Shown here piece after piece: positions 10,180 to 24,100 of a stretch of 64,000 bases of DNA. Origin of the DNA: Lamellibrachia columna (lineage: Eukaryota; Annelida; Polychaeta; Sabellida; Siboglinidae); contig OY759270.1 of the NCBI GenBank assembly GCA_963662155.1, positions 8,214,461 to 8,278,460 on the forward strand, in the 5' to 3' direction. Below the pieces are notes generated by a model that did no database searches, was not told the DNA's origin, and saw only the letters and a list, made by a program, of their open reading frames with translations. The first letter of the stretch is position 1, and each line of letters starts with the position of its first letter. The translations under genes were made by a program, and so were the position numbers.

Positions 10180-13100
10180 TCCAAACTATATATTATAGTA
10201 ATACACACATTTGTTTTCCTGGAGTACGCACGTCTCGAAGAACATTATTATGAAGGTATTTTCACTTAGTATATTATACCCTGGGGGAATGTGGCATGAG
10301 TCGCTCCGTCAAACATACGGCTAACACTCATTTATCCAGGATAGCAATTGCAACTGAAATATTTTATCGGTAGAATGTTTTAATATATTATGCTAAATGT
10401 TGTAATGTAGCAAAACTGCAAAAAGTGAATAAATGTGTTTATAATAATAACAATACAGCATTTTTAAAAGCGCTAATTCCCACTATATGGATCAATGCGC
10501 TGTACATGGTATAAAATACTATTCACACATATTTATAATATTAATTAGCTACGAAAAACATTTTCAATAGGCAATTTATTTATTGGTGATGCGCCCGCAC
10601 ACAAAGGTGTATCGACAAATTGTCTTCATTTGTTTCTTTCAACAAAACAACAGTTTGAGCAACGGTAGATTATGAAGCGATGCCGATGCGCAATGCGGTG
10701 GAGCGATGAGCGATGCGATGATACGTCTTCGCCTGGATGCAGAGTGTGCTTTTCATTGTGACTTAAATTATGTAAGCACTCAGATTCTGGGTGCATACAT
10801 AATTAGCGAATTACGATGTAATCCGGGTATTTGGTTAATTCATAAAATAAGAGTTAACTGTTATCAGTTTATACGATGCAATTCGAATCATTATATTATT
10901 GACACAACTGACCGACTGAAAAAATAAATCAGGCATAAACAATGTTTATCGTAGCATCTCGATAATGACGCTGATTGGCTGCTGGCGATTCACGGGAACG
11001 CCTACACAAAATTTAGTGGGGACATCGAGACCACGCCTCTGTAGGCAAAGTCAATCGCCATACAATTTTTTTCTATCTGGCTGTTGCTGTTGTAAGGCGA
11101 AGATCTCGCTCGGCAGAAACGTAGGTATTTTCATGAAACGTGAAACCTTACAAAAACGCCATAAACAGAGCAATAAACACGTCTTTCGTGTCTGTATGCA
11201 TTCTTATATGTACATCACTAAAGTTACCTGACAATAACCATGTAAAAGTGTGAAATTATTACGTTTTTGTCAGAACGCATATGCTTGTCAACATTTGTAT
11301 ACAACCGGATGTTGTTGTGAGCGAGATTACCAAACGGGATTCTCGTAGTAGATCAATATAAGGTCACGCTAAGAATTGCAAGCTGCTGGCCATAGAGTTA
11401 CATCATTAATCATCCCCCTATAAGCTACTAACTTACTAACGGGTGTTTTATTTATGTATGTGCTGCTGGCCCACTCTGGCCTCATTCTACACGAAATCGC
11501 GTTTGACCATGTGACCCAAAGGCAACATCACGTGCACAGTATGGCGGCTAATTGTGAAAAGATTTCTATGTCACTGATAAAAGTACTCATAAGTAATTAT
11601 TTGGAGCACATTTCTTCAGTTTCTTGACGCCCAATTGTCGGTTGTGTGTAACAGAATACTGAATACACATGTGAAACGGTTAGTGCGTATCGGTTTTAAA
11701 ACTTATGTTATTAGTTCCGTAGCCATATGGCTACGGAAAGCCCAAATCGGCGAGTTGAAAAAACCCGGGGTCGACTTACGCCCCAGATAAAGAGTGGGGC
11801 GGACGATTATGCCTAACGTCTCTGCTGCCAAACTCTCTTCTCCGGGGATTCACGAAGCGGTACGGCATTTCGCAAAAACCACTGTAGTCTAATCTATCCA
11901 ATCAAGACGACACTCTGCATGGTGACCCAGGTGGCCTTGTGGATGTTGGTTGTGGGAGTTTGACGAGTCGAAGAACTTTCTATAGTGACAAGTTACTGTA
12001 TCCAATCTCGGATAATTCGCAGAACATCGGTACATATACGATTTAATGATAATGCACGTGTAGTGTAAATTAATTTAAATATTCGTTTGTCATTCGAAAT
12101 TATATTTGTGTGATTAATACAAGAAAATATTTACTTTATCACGGTTTTTCCATTTTAAACATATTCCTCACAAAATAAAAAAAAATCTGTAGTGTATAAC
12201 AATATACGGGAAACCCGCAGGGCCTGCTGTGTGTCAAGTCTGGGTGTCGCTGTCATGCCATGTTATGTCAAACGAGACAACAAACATTGCCAACCTGAAT
12301 GATACTCGCGCGTTCGCCCGAACAGTCCGACGTCTTCTTCGACTCGTGTATTAGGTTTAAAGGAAATGTACGATGTGCAGTCAGACATTGAATAAAAACT
12401 AGAATTTGACAGACCAATAAATTATGAGGTGAAATTGCAGTCTCTACAGAGGTTGTAAAATAGCATTGCTTTAATTGATCGCCAAGTATTTTTGTATTTT
12501 CGAAACATTAATGGTGTCTCCACAATTCGATTTTCGCTAGGCACATTTCAAATTCATTTTGCGCAAAAAAACTACCTAGTATCCACTGCAACATGCTAGC
12601 TCATTTGTGCAACTTTTGTGTGTAGTTTTTGTGTGAAATCATCATACAAACGATTAAATTCGTAACTGTGTCATGTGATCGGCGAGAGGGTGGAAATCGT
12701 GCCCTTGATCGGCATTGACCCGCACAGCGTTTACCATTTTGGATATTCACTATAATTATAACTCTTACCAGATATAATGACTAAAGTAAATTATTTCGAT
12801 GATTTTAACAAAATAGGCATTGTTTTTTATTAAATCGACTGCAGATGTTACATAAACTATTTACACACTACATATTTGGACATCAACGAACCGGATTTGC
12901 TATGGGCTAAACCAGTTGTGGATAGAGTTTTAAGATATAAAAGATCACGAGGGCCTGAATTTTCTAAAAATTAATTATCGTGCAAGGTGAAGAACAAGTA
13001 GCAAGATTAGTAGAAATGTAGGATATTGGTTAATAGACTAATCAGCCAGGCTCATGCATTCACTTCCGAGCACAAACAAAGTTAAATGTCAAACTTCAAA

Positions 13101-13225
13101 GACTACGTCTACGTTGTTGGTCGATTCTTCAAAAGGCAAAGTGAAAACAAGTACCTGTAATATGATATCTAAAAGGAACGACACCTCACAACTGAATGAA
13201 TTGTAAAAGATGTTAACCGTCACAT
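10180..13225. other. 3-kb stretch without recognised genes
   Basis: AT-rich in the main, with a more GC-rich segment at about 11,700-12,000 and a perfect 24-bp palindrome at 11,715-11,738. Short open frames (10,706-10,927 and 10,965-11,231) lack any family pattern or splice context that I can support. Confidence 0.4.
11715..11738. repeat. 24-bp perfect palindrome
   Basis: Half-site TTCCGTAGCCAT followed directly by its reverse complement, with no spacer. Confidence 0.9.
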
Positions 13226-13229
13226 GATT

Positions 13230-13915
13230 CTAACAAAAAACTACAGTTGTCACAGTCTGTTGCAAGTCCCATAAATGAGCGGACGGACCAGAAGAAGAAT
13301 GCCAGAACTCACTTCTGGCAGGTGACCACCGTCCTGGGCACGGACCACAGTCACTTTTCCCATAGACGACCATTATAACGTTCTTGCGCCTACATTGAAC
13401 ATTTATCCTACAATTTTTTTTTAATTCACAGCAAATGACACCCATTTAGACTGTGTGTGTGAAAATGACATACCTCGTTTTCGTACAAATTGCTTCAATG
13501 CATGACACCCCTGCATTTCTGCAATGAAATTCACCGGTTTCCAAAATAGGAGTGCATCTTGCCTGATGGCCATCGTGTCCTTAAGCAACAGGTATACCAA
13601 CTGACAAATGGCATAATTTCAAAACTCAGATGTGCACAACAAAATCACTTACACTCACCCATTCACACAATTTCTGCTCTCACTAATACACCCAAACTGC
13701 ACAATAATTTTTTTCCTACGGACTTTTATCGTTGTAATGGCGGATGCATTCTCACTGTGGTCCGTGCCCTCCTGCAGCTCATCTGCAACCACCTCTGCAG
13801 ATGATTGCGATGCACGATCTGCAGCCACCCCGCTGTGAAACGTTTGCAACAGGCGAGGTTCAGAGTCCGTTGTTGGGCAGACACGGCGGCGTACGAGATA
13901 TTGTATTTGTGCCAA
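13230..13915 (-). other. possible coding remnants or exons, unidentified
   Basis: Two minus-strand open frames (13,655-13,915, 86 codons; 13,230-13,445, 71 codons) have higher GC than their flanks. The first reads from VRRRVCPTTDSEPRLLQTF to SAITTIKVRRKK. No family is recognised and splice boundaries are not convincing. A 15-bp GGCACGGACCACAGT word occurs in both segments in opposite orientation. They could be exons of an unknown gene downstream of the SENP6-like gene, or old repeat DNA. Confidence 0.25.
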
Positions 13916-13941
13916 CAGCCAAGTAATTACCTCAATTCACT

Positions 13942-13942
<1 letters not shown>

Positions 13943-13978
<36 letters not shown>

Positions 13979-13983
13979 GTGTG
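13943..13983. repeat. (GT)n microsatellite
   Basis: About 20 GT units with one GC interruption. Confidence 0.95.
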
Positions 13984-14432
13984 AGATGTACTGTAAATCA
14001 AGCAAACTGCTAATTTCCCACTAATATATAAATACAAGTCACGAAAGTTTCCCTTATATAATGAACTTTATTATTCACAAATTGTGCATATGGGTCGAGT
14101 ATAACCCGTGAGATATATAGAGCTCTTGATTGGTCCTCATTTCGTAACACAAACGCTGCTAACCTGTTACAAAGGAGCGTTGATAAACGAAACCAATATG
14201 CCCCGCACAGTTCCATCAATGCCAGAAACCTTCTTTATGTGGGTGAACGCATGCCTGTCAATTCATAAAATATCTGATCCTAACTATCTGATCCTAAACG
14301 GTGGGTACTCCACAAACAAGATATGAACAGTACCCAAGATGACAATGTTATTCTAGAGTGCTGAGTCTCGGATTCTGCACCACTGGCAACTGACAGCATT
14401 CCTAGATCTACTTACTGTCCTGCAACCAAATT

Positions 14433-14438
14433 TTTATT
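14433..14438 (-). terminator. candidate poly(A) signal of the SENP6-like gene
   Basis: TTTATT on the plus strand is AATAAA on the minus strand, about 570 bases past the stop codon at 15,011. Another copy lies at about 14,067. Which one is used cannot be told from sequence alone. Confidence 0.35.
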
Positions 14439-15010
14439 TCCAAGAAGTCGACTGAACAGGTTAATAAATACATTAGAATATTTGCACTACTTGAAAATGG
14501 CCAGCACGTTTGAAGAGGTCATGGTAATATGTAACGTAACACTTGGCACCACGTTCTATACTGTGATTATAATACAAGATGACCAATCATTACCAAGACT
14601 GCCTCAACAGATCTCAGCAAGTGTGTTAATGCCAACAAACCCTTATTTATACCAACACCACCAATTCATATTCACAGTTCTGCCGCCATCAAAAACCAGC
14701 ATCGTTAACTTGTGCGCCTAATTAAAATCACCCCGCATGACCAAGACCAGAGCAACGATTACAAAACATCATTGCGCTTAACTGAACTGTTTGTCAGAAC
14801 AATGACATAGAAATCATGTCACACCCAGATATCACTGCCAGGCTGGCTATGTCATCCTCCCAAGTAAATCCTGCTGCAACTTTACCCCACTTTAATGTCA
14901 TTTAATGTCAACATCATCAAGATGGTGACATCACTGCACTGGAGGCATCCATCCTCCTTGGATGGTACTAGAAGAGGCCAAAGTTGAGTTCCATAGGCTA
15001 CACGTAGGTA

Positions 15011-15193
15011 TCACTGCTGGGCTACCATGGAGAGGCAGCCATCTTGTGTAGGGTCATATTGGAGGTCGGGGTTGAGGCGAGTCTGCAACTGAAGGATGAG
15101 TTGTCGCAGGTCCGCCCGTTTCTTCTGTACGCGGTCATCTGGGAACCAGTCTATCAGGCCCTTCACCGGAACGCTGTAGTCACTGATCGGCTT
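15011..15193 (-). CDS. SENP6: SENP6-like exon 19: C-terminus
   Basis: [20 protein letters not shown] then [14 protein letters not shown], as in the last SENP6/7 segment (WFP...KREEIR.LILKLQ). It ends at TGA 15,013-15,011. Confidence 0.93.
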   Translation of the reverse strand, partial: KPISDYSVPVKGLIDWFPDDRVQKKRADLRQLILQLQTRLNPDLQYDPTQDGCLSMVAQQ

Positions 15194-18100
15194 CTGCAAA
15201 CGTTCAGAACAGAGTAAGTGAACAGCTCAAACCTACAGAAAATCATGCATTTAAAAGAAAATATACAATTAGATAATTAGTGCATTACAAACATGTCTGC
15301 ACATCATAGCTATATTGGCAAGGGCCCCGAGCTCCTGGGGTCCCCTCTAAATTAAACCAGAAATTAAAAAAAAATCCCACCTTTCAGGATTTTCTTAGTG
15401 AGAAGATAAAGAAGATAAACGGCGAAAAATCACATTTCTGAAGTTTTGTTGTTTAAAAATGATCACCCCTACGGGTGTGGGCCTCAGTTGCAATTTGCAC
15501 TAGGCCCTCAGTACCCCTTAATCTGCCACTGATGACAAGGTACTGTGGCATATTGGTTAGAGCATGTCTCTGACACTCGACATTGGGTTTCTGTATTCTT
15601 GCACTTGACATTGGGTTTCTGCAAGAATACTTTGTACGAAAGTTGAGGTTGTGTCGACCACGAGTAAACAATGCAGTGTAACAGGATGGTCCTCAGTGTT
15701 ATATGAACCCTTGACTTGGGGGTCATTTACAGTTGTTAACATTCATATATTCATGCAAAGTACTAATTCTCAGACTGTCATCCCCCTCCCTGAATTAGTA
15801 TTTTAAATTGTTGATGATTTTCCAGATTGAAAGACAACTATGTTTTTCTAACAACTCCATGGTGTTATATTGGTAACTGTTTTCCACAAAGTTTTGAATT
15901 TCCAAGACATGTCGGATTACAGCACCGCACAGTGAATGGTTACACAATTTAAAACAATAATATTTCGATAACAGTTCACCACGTGGTGTTGCATGACACA
16001 AAGGAGGTCACATTTCGCATGACCCCCCCCAGTACTCTTTGTACGAATAGGTAAGTGTCGACAATTGTGAATGGCTCCAAGTCTTGTCCAACAACTCACC
16101 TCAAAGAAACTCTCAACATACTGCAGGATATAGACACCACAATCACTGTAGTTGGTCTGCTGAGGACACTTAGGGTTGGCCCCACGGATGCTGTCCTTGT
16201 CAAACGTCCTAGGGCCCTCCACCTCTGTCTTCTTGACATCCCACTCCACCTGCAGGTACCTGGCAACACCAGCCATAAACAATACAATTCCCTTTTAAAA
16301 CATTGCATGAACCCAAAAGTTAACCTTTGGCATTGATTAGTTTCATTTGATTTTAGCCATTACACTCTCATCTAATTTCTTTTACTACCCCACAATGCTA
16401 GAAAGATTGAATTACATGTCATATTTTTTATTTATGCTTACTAGGCAAACAAACGCCACAAAATGACAATACACAATATGCAGTATATGGGTAGAACTGC
16501 TTCTAAGCATTGTGAAATTACAGGTTAAAGCTGCACGAAGATTCTCCAGGAAAAGGCCACACATCTCAGTAATGTAGTTCACAATTATTATACATTACAA
16601 GTTTAGCGCGCTGAACCTCCCTAATCACTATCACAATCAGCCATCTAGATTCTTCTTTTTCTTGTTTCCAGTCATTTTTAATTAGGTATTACAACTCTGA
16701 GGTATATATTTCCATTGTTTACAGTGGCATTTTTACAAACTCTTCAATGCATTATGGCAAACAGACTGTAAAGTGAGTGATTATAAGGTAGAGTGCTGCT
16801 GCTGACCAGATTTCATTTGAGGCAACTGTAAAATGAGGAATGTTTGGTCATTCGTCAGAAGTAAATCAAGTAATTAAAAATTACTTGACTGCTGGTTGCA
16901 TTCTAGGGGTGGCTGCAGCCAAGGAATCATGCATAGTGTCTGTAGTCCTTCTACTCATCGCTGATCAGGTTCATCAAGGTTTACTATATCCCATTAATTT
17001 CTGATAGAGATTCAGTGAACTTGACAAAGGTGCATTCAGAAGAATATCTACATGAATTTAAGAAAACGCTGCTATATATATATATTTATATATATATATG
17101 CATGTCATAGTACATACTCTCGTAAAGTCCGTACAACGCTGGAACGTGATGGTCCGGAGAGAGAGTCAAAGATCAGTATTGCAGGCCTACAAACACCAAC
17201 ACAGCTACAAGTAGCACCAGTTCTATAAATATATGAGATCCATATTCCAAATGTCCGAAACAGTTATTTTATTGTTCGAGTGCAAAACAAATTGTTAGAA
17301 AAATTGTTTTTAATTAAATATTCATACAATTATCTACCGATAATTAAACACCAGTTGTGATGCATGTATTATCCAATCAACAACCTTTGTTACAGTTTGT
17401 ATGCTTAGGTATGCGACGTGAAGGTCACATACCTAGATGGACAAACTGCAAATCGTTGATTGGATACTCCACAGTCGGGAATGGTAGAGAGTAGTGACTG
17501 GTGACAAGTAATTTAAATGACAAGCTGGGCTTATATTACTCAACAATATTACTCAACAGCTGCACCCCAATAATTGTTCACAAATTATGATTGGTTGTGT
17601 TTTCTATTGCAACAAACTCAAGGTGGAACAAAAAATTCACACAATATTACACACTGTTTCAGAGAATATGTAACTGGTGGTGGTGTCTTCGAGTTGGTGG
17701 GTGTAGGAACAGCAGTGGCCTTTGCTACGCCAGACCCAGCACTGTCGACAGGAGAGTCTGTGTCACTTGTCTTGTTGCTTGTTGGTACAGTTGCGTCTTC
17801 ACTGCCGCTTGTAAGCGGGCCACCATCACCCTAGGAAGATACACATGCTCTTGACACTCTTGGGTGCCTTGCTTATCATCAGCGTATATTATCAAGTTAT
17901 ACATTTGACTAGCTCGTGAACACTATAAATATACATATATAATATTTATGCAAATAATAGAGGTCTAAGGATTGAGCCCTGGGAAAGCCTATTTTGTACA
18001 GGTAAATTTATTTTTTTTATTTCAGTATACTGCTTTCTGTTATAAGTTTTGAATAAATGCTGAGCTAAGCATTCTAGTCCATAGTATTTTTAATTTATTT

Positions 18101-21100
18101 ATTAAAATTGTGTGGTCAATAGTATCAAATGCCTTTGAAAGGTAAAGAAATATGTTAATAGGTACATCATTTTGTCCATTTCAGTTATAATTCTATAAAT
18201 TAGCTCAAGCGCAGCATATTTAGATGAATGTTTAGGTCTAAAACAATACTGATTATTAGAATAACTAACCTGACTGTTATCTTCTTCGATATAACTCGAC
18301 TGTAGCAATGCGATTCCTGATGGCCATTGTGATGGTGATGCAGACAATGTCGTTGATGACACAGTTGTTGATGATGGCGATGAAGATGACACCGACATCA
18401 TTGACATCTTTGATGGAGTCTTAGAGATGTCCGTTGTTGAGGCAACAGAGAAGTTTGGAGATGGAGACTTTGGGGTACACTGGGGGTGAACCTCATGTAT
18501 GGGCTTGCGTAGACCAGGGAAACACATGACGGCCAGATACCAGTGGGCACTGAAACACAACACGCAGTGTCACCAGACTTCACAACACTCAATGTCACCC
18601 AGCTACACAACACTCAGTGTCACCCGGATACACAACACTCAGTGTCACCCGGCTACACAACACTCAGTGTCACCCGGCTACACAACACTCAGTGTCACCA
18701 GGCTACACAACACTCATTGTCATCAGGCTATACAACATTCAGTGTAACCAGGCTACACAACACTCAGTGTCACCTGGCTACACAACACTCAGTGTCACCC
18801 GGCTACACAACACTCAGTGTCACCAGGCTACACAACACTCATTGTCATCAGGCTACACAACATTCAGTGTAACCAGGCTACACTACACTCAGTGTCACCG
18901 GGCTACACAACACTCAGTGTCACCGTGCTTCACAACATTCAGTGTAACCAGGCTACACTACACTCAGTGTCACCGGGCTACACAACACTCAGTGTCACCG
19001 TGCTTCACAACATTCAGTGTAACCGGGCTACACTACACTCAGTGTCACCGGGCTACACAACACTCAGTGTCACCAGGCTTCACAACACTCGGTGTCACCG
19101 GGCTTCACAACACTCGGTGTCACCTTGCTGTCTTGGGCAACATGTTTCTGGGAACCAGATGGGCCCATGCCTAAACTTCAAAGATCATTTCAAGGAAATG
19201 TCTATTATCCACGTTTCAACAGGTTGATCACCCAAGGGTTCTGATGTACCCGGCATCCCCCTGGTTCATCCCCTGGTTCATGAGGATGGATTGTGTCCTA
19301 CTACGTCACTAAAATCAACTATAGATCTCACACATTCATCAGGTAGTCATAATTTAACAAGATTTAACAAGATTGCCATCTCGAACAACAAGTTCCAGAT
19401 GGCAAGTGGACAAGGAAGCCATTGGCTTATCTAGAGTCCAACAATTTTATCATCTATGTGTAGCCCACCCTTATCAGATATCTGTCAATTCTATTTTTAA
19501 ACATATTCACACTACTAGCATTAACACAATAATTTGGCAGTTTGTTCCATTCATTTATCACCCTCTGTGAGAAAGAGTACTTTCTCATGTCCAATCTACA
19601 CTGCTCCTTAACTAATGCTGCTTTGTGTCCTCTGGTTCTACTGCCTTCTTTAAGTTTGAAGAACATATTCCTATCAACAACCTCATAACCGTTCACTATT
19701 TTAAACACTTCTATTTGGTCTCCTCTTAGTCTCTAGTGTCGTCAAACCACATTGTAATAAGCGACTTTCGTAACTAAGGTCTCTCAATTCTGGATTCATT
19801 TTTGTTGCTCTTCGTTGTATTCTTTCTAGCTAATAATAAAGCATCACAACCATCTCACCTAAAGTATGACATTTTGTAGCACATCAGGTACTGGAACATA
19901 GGCATTAGATACTTAGCAATGTTAGTTACCAACTCGTACATTAGGCAAACCAAGGAAGATGTCAAAGAAAAAACATGTCAGTTCTGATGTCTGTCTATTC
20001 AACTATAATGTCAGCCTATGTTCCCAATACCTTATGGTTTTGTTACGTCCAAAGTGATTGCAGTTTTTCTTGTCTTTCATAATTGCAGACCTATAATTAA
20101 AAAAACTTTAACTGGTGCAACCAAAACAACTAAAGCACTGTTGAAATTATACAAGTTCATTAAGATAAGAGATACAAATCCAGCCATACAAACCTTTCAT
20201 TGATTGGTACAATGATAAAGTCCTTGTCAAACAGATCTACATGTCTGCTCCATGTCTTCACGCGGGCATGTCGTCTCTCCGCAAGACTGTTGCAACACAA
20301 AGAAAGGTCAGACTGCAGCCAATATAATAATAAATGTTTATTTGAGACAAAATTTATTTGAGACACACACACATATATGTGTGTGACCCACCATAACAAA
20401 ATGAGTCGGATGTCGGTAAACATGAAACTTTGCAAATGCCTTTTTTATCAAACACTAGCTAATCCACTGATTTTGAGATTTTCTCTGAAAATGGTTCCTT
20501 AGTATTAATTGTAACAATTACCATATTTCTATACATTTAATGTATATTAGTATTATCTTTGAAGAGCTGTTCGATGTGTTCTGCTTGACTTCTGTAAAAC
20601 ACAGCTGAAAATGCCGATAAATAATTGTTTTTTCCCCCGTAATTTGTGGATGGTCCCTCATATATGGTCATCGAATTAACATATATTATGAATGTGTCAA
20701 ATAGGAGGGCATGAAGGGCAGGCACTGTTTGTCCAGCTGTGTAAACACACCCAGCTTGTTGCTAACATGTGATCCATGAAAATTATTTTATTGGCGCAGC
20801 GACGAAATCATTTAAATAATGCCCATGGATGCATGCGCACTACGCAGTTCCACCACATCACACACCTAACCCACATAGAGAGTAAAAAAATGACGACCGA
20901 TGTAGCGGGTTTGTTGATATTTTGCCCGAAGTGATCGTGACCAGATCAATACTTTGTTAGACGAGTATTTACTAGAGGAAGACCAGTGGGACAGCGAGTG
21001 AGACACTACAGTCGTTTTGTGGGGCAGGAGGCGAGGTTGTCGAGCCCGCACGATGTGTCCAATTGAGCATGAGACTGTCCCTGTTGCTGGGCCATCCAAC

Positions 21101-24100
21101 CAGCAAGACGGCAAGCGAGACACTATAGTCATTTTGCGGGGAAGGGGGGCAGGGCGTGAGGTCGTCCAGCCCGTTAGCCATGCCACGAAAGAGAGGATGT
21201 GATGATTAACTGTTTTAAGGTGTCATTGTTTATGTACTTGTTGTTGTTGTCTTAAATATGCTATTGATTGGCATTGACATTGTTAAGAATCTCTTGTGCA
21301 TTTTTACTATGAAAACTATCAGATTGAAATTTTTTTATTATAATTATTTGAAACACCTTCTTCAGTATACAATCTGTTACACAACTGGTAGAAAACATTT
21401 AAAAAAAAGTAGTTTATTTAATACATTTTTGGGTAACTTCCAGAAAAAAAATATTTTTGGTGACAAATACTGATGTAGCTTTTAGTTACATTGATAATGT
21501 GTTCTACCAGTTGTGTAAAGAAGAATAAGCTGCATATAACACTAAACACCTTACTTTGTTAGCACTATTACTTCCAGATATGAGGCGTTTTTGAGAAAAC
21601 AGGATTATTTCTTGGAAGATGCATGCTTTACCCACAAATAAAAGTGATTTAGAAGTATGTAATTGTTACTGAAGTGGACATTCACATTATGAACACAATG
21701 CTCTCAAAACAGAGTGGAAACGTTTTGAATAGTAAAATAATATATTTTTTTTAAATCCACCTGCCGAGTCTCCCCTTAGGCTGAATAAGTTGCTTATTTT
21801 TTTTAATCGCAAAAATCAAGTCAGTTCTTACTGCCCCAACTGTGTTTTACAAAAGGTCACTAGTAACCATTACCTCAACTAAAATTTACCACATTATGAC
21901 ACTGGTGGTTTTGACATTCATTAACAATGGCGGTAATTACAAGGCAATTCATTTTGTCAAGATTTTTTTCTGACAAAGATCTTGGCATTATATTAGTAGA
22001 ATTTCACGAGGATGCCTTTATCTTCAAGTGGTCCAAATATCTGTCTATATATATATATATGCTTGGTAACTAAGGTAGCTTTGGTAGTAAACATACTAAA
22101 CTTTGACGGCTGATTTCTCAGTTTGAAGATTTCTACCCCGTACGTGTTTAGCGAAACATAGCTTCAGCTACTAGAGTCGAGATATCTGATTGCTTGATGC
22201 ATCATGTGAAAGCTGAGATGATACTAATATCTATATGTTCAAATTGGGACATGTGACTCATTTTGTTAAGATGGGTCACACACAGACATATATATATATA
22301 TGGACTTTTTTATTATTATACACATAAAATACAAGTAAAAATATATCTAAATATACACACACGTTGCGCATTAAAAGTACGTAAAAAAATATACACACAT
22401 GCCGTGCTCTAAAAGTACATGTACAAAATATTATATATACATGTCATGTATTAAAAGTGAATGGGTTAGTGGACTAGTTCTAGTCCTGCTACGTCTCAAG
22501 GTCATCAACTAAATGTAATACAGCTGGGCATCTTATAGTTGCCTGTTGGGAATGTTGACGACAGTGTCACTTACGACATATTGGGGTCTTCGTCCACCAT
22601 GCTGTTCTTGCGGTGTTTCTGAGTGAGGCGACGGTAGAAGAACGAACTAAAGATGTGTGTTCTTGCCTGGTCCTCCTTACTCAGATGTTCAATGAAGATG
22701 TACCTGTAAAGTCAATTTCACTGTGTTATATAAAGCGAGAGTTACTGCACAGTTGATAAAGACATTAAACCCACTAGTAATTATCTTCAAAATCTTTATA
22801 TTATATGGCCTTCATGTTATCAGTCAAAATGAGTAAACATTCTTGTAACTTTAATTATTATGATACAATAACCAATTTATTCATATAATAATATTTATTT
22901 TCTATACTGCCACATACAGTGCAGTTCACATTGCTTTAGAGCAGATAATCTGTTTTAGAGTATATTGTCAAAAAAATATAAATATAATACCATAAATAAA
23001 ATTATTTACCATAATAATTAAGATGATCATGCAAATAAAATCATGAGCAATGATAAAGGTTAATGTAATGGCAGCTTGAAATATAACATCATAGAATAAA
23101 ATAAGTTACGTTGAATATAAAACAAACAAATCAACTAAGATAAATGTAGACATCAATAAATTAGGCTAAAATATTGCCAGTTTACTTAACCTAAAAAGTA
23201 TAAAACAAATACCTTGAATGAGGAAATAACTTGATGAATGAACAATGACTCTGCTCTCTAACAGAGTAATACCACCAACTGTGTATCAAATACATGGTCA
23301 TGGCAGCAGCAGCTTACTTGAGGTAGAAATCAATGATGACATCATTCAGGAATTCTCCCTCATTCAGACAGAACAAGTCTTCATTGGTTACTGTGATGCC
23401 ACCTGTTGCGGGCGCTGGAGGGAATGTGAACAATCTACAAACAAAAATAGGGACAGCAAAGCTTGTTACTATGGTTTAATGCGTGACTCTCACGTTAGCA
23501 ATCAATCATCGGTTTTAGTGACAATCTACCAGACAGATATACATATAATTTACCATAACTTAACATAAATCTTTATTAATTTTAAATTAATGCATTATGC
23601 AGTCACTTGCAGTATATTGTAGTTCAGTTTAAGTACTTGTTTCTGTAGAATAAATTCATTCCTATTCCTACTAGAGCATGGGTGAAAGTCGATTTCAAAA
23701 AAAGAGGTTAGGATCAATGAACACATCAAGTGTTGTGAAACTGACCGCACAAAAATTTAAATAGAAAGAAGTGACTAATTACAGGAAGAAGAATGTATTT
23801 GATCAGAAAGTTTTCAGTGATTCATAATAAAGGATGCCAATGTAAACATTTTTGTTTTAAAATATTATGTCTATGATGTTGGATATATGAACAGCAGAGT
23901 GTATGACATGGTCAAAAATAACACTTTTGTTTATTTATAATAAGGCTACAATGACACCCTCGTTCCAAGGAACCACCGATGAAGCAGATAGTAAATTACA
24001 ACTGGTTTTAAAATGAAGGATATACTACTTTGTTATACTAGCAGAGTTACCCGGTATTGCATTTGGATAAAAGGCAACCATTCCAAGACCTTACGACTCC

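Noticed and set aside
18499..19227. Plus-strand frames of 82 to 185 codons with [14 protein letters not shown] repeats
   Set aside because: A 25-bp minisatellite read in three frames; no start context or splice signals, and it lies in an intron.
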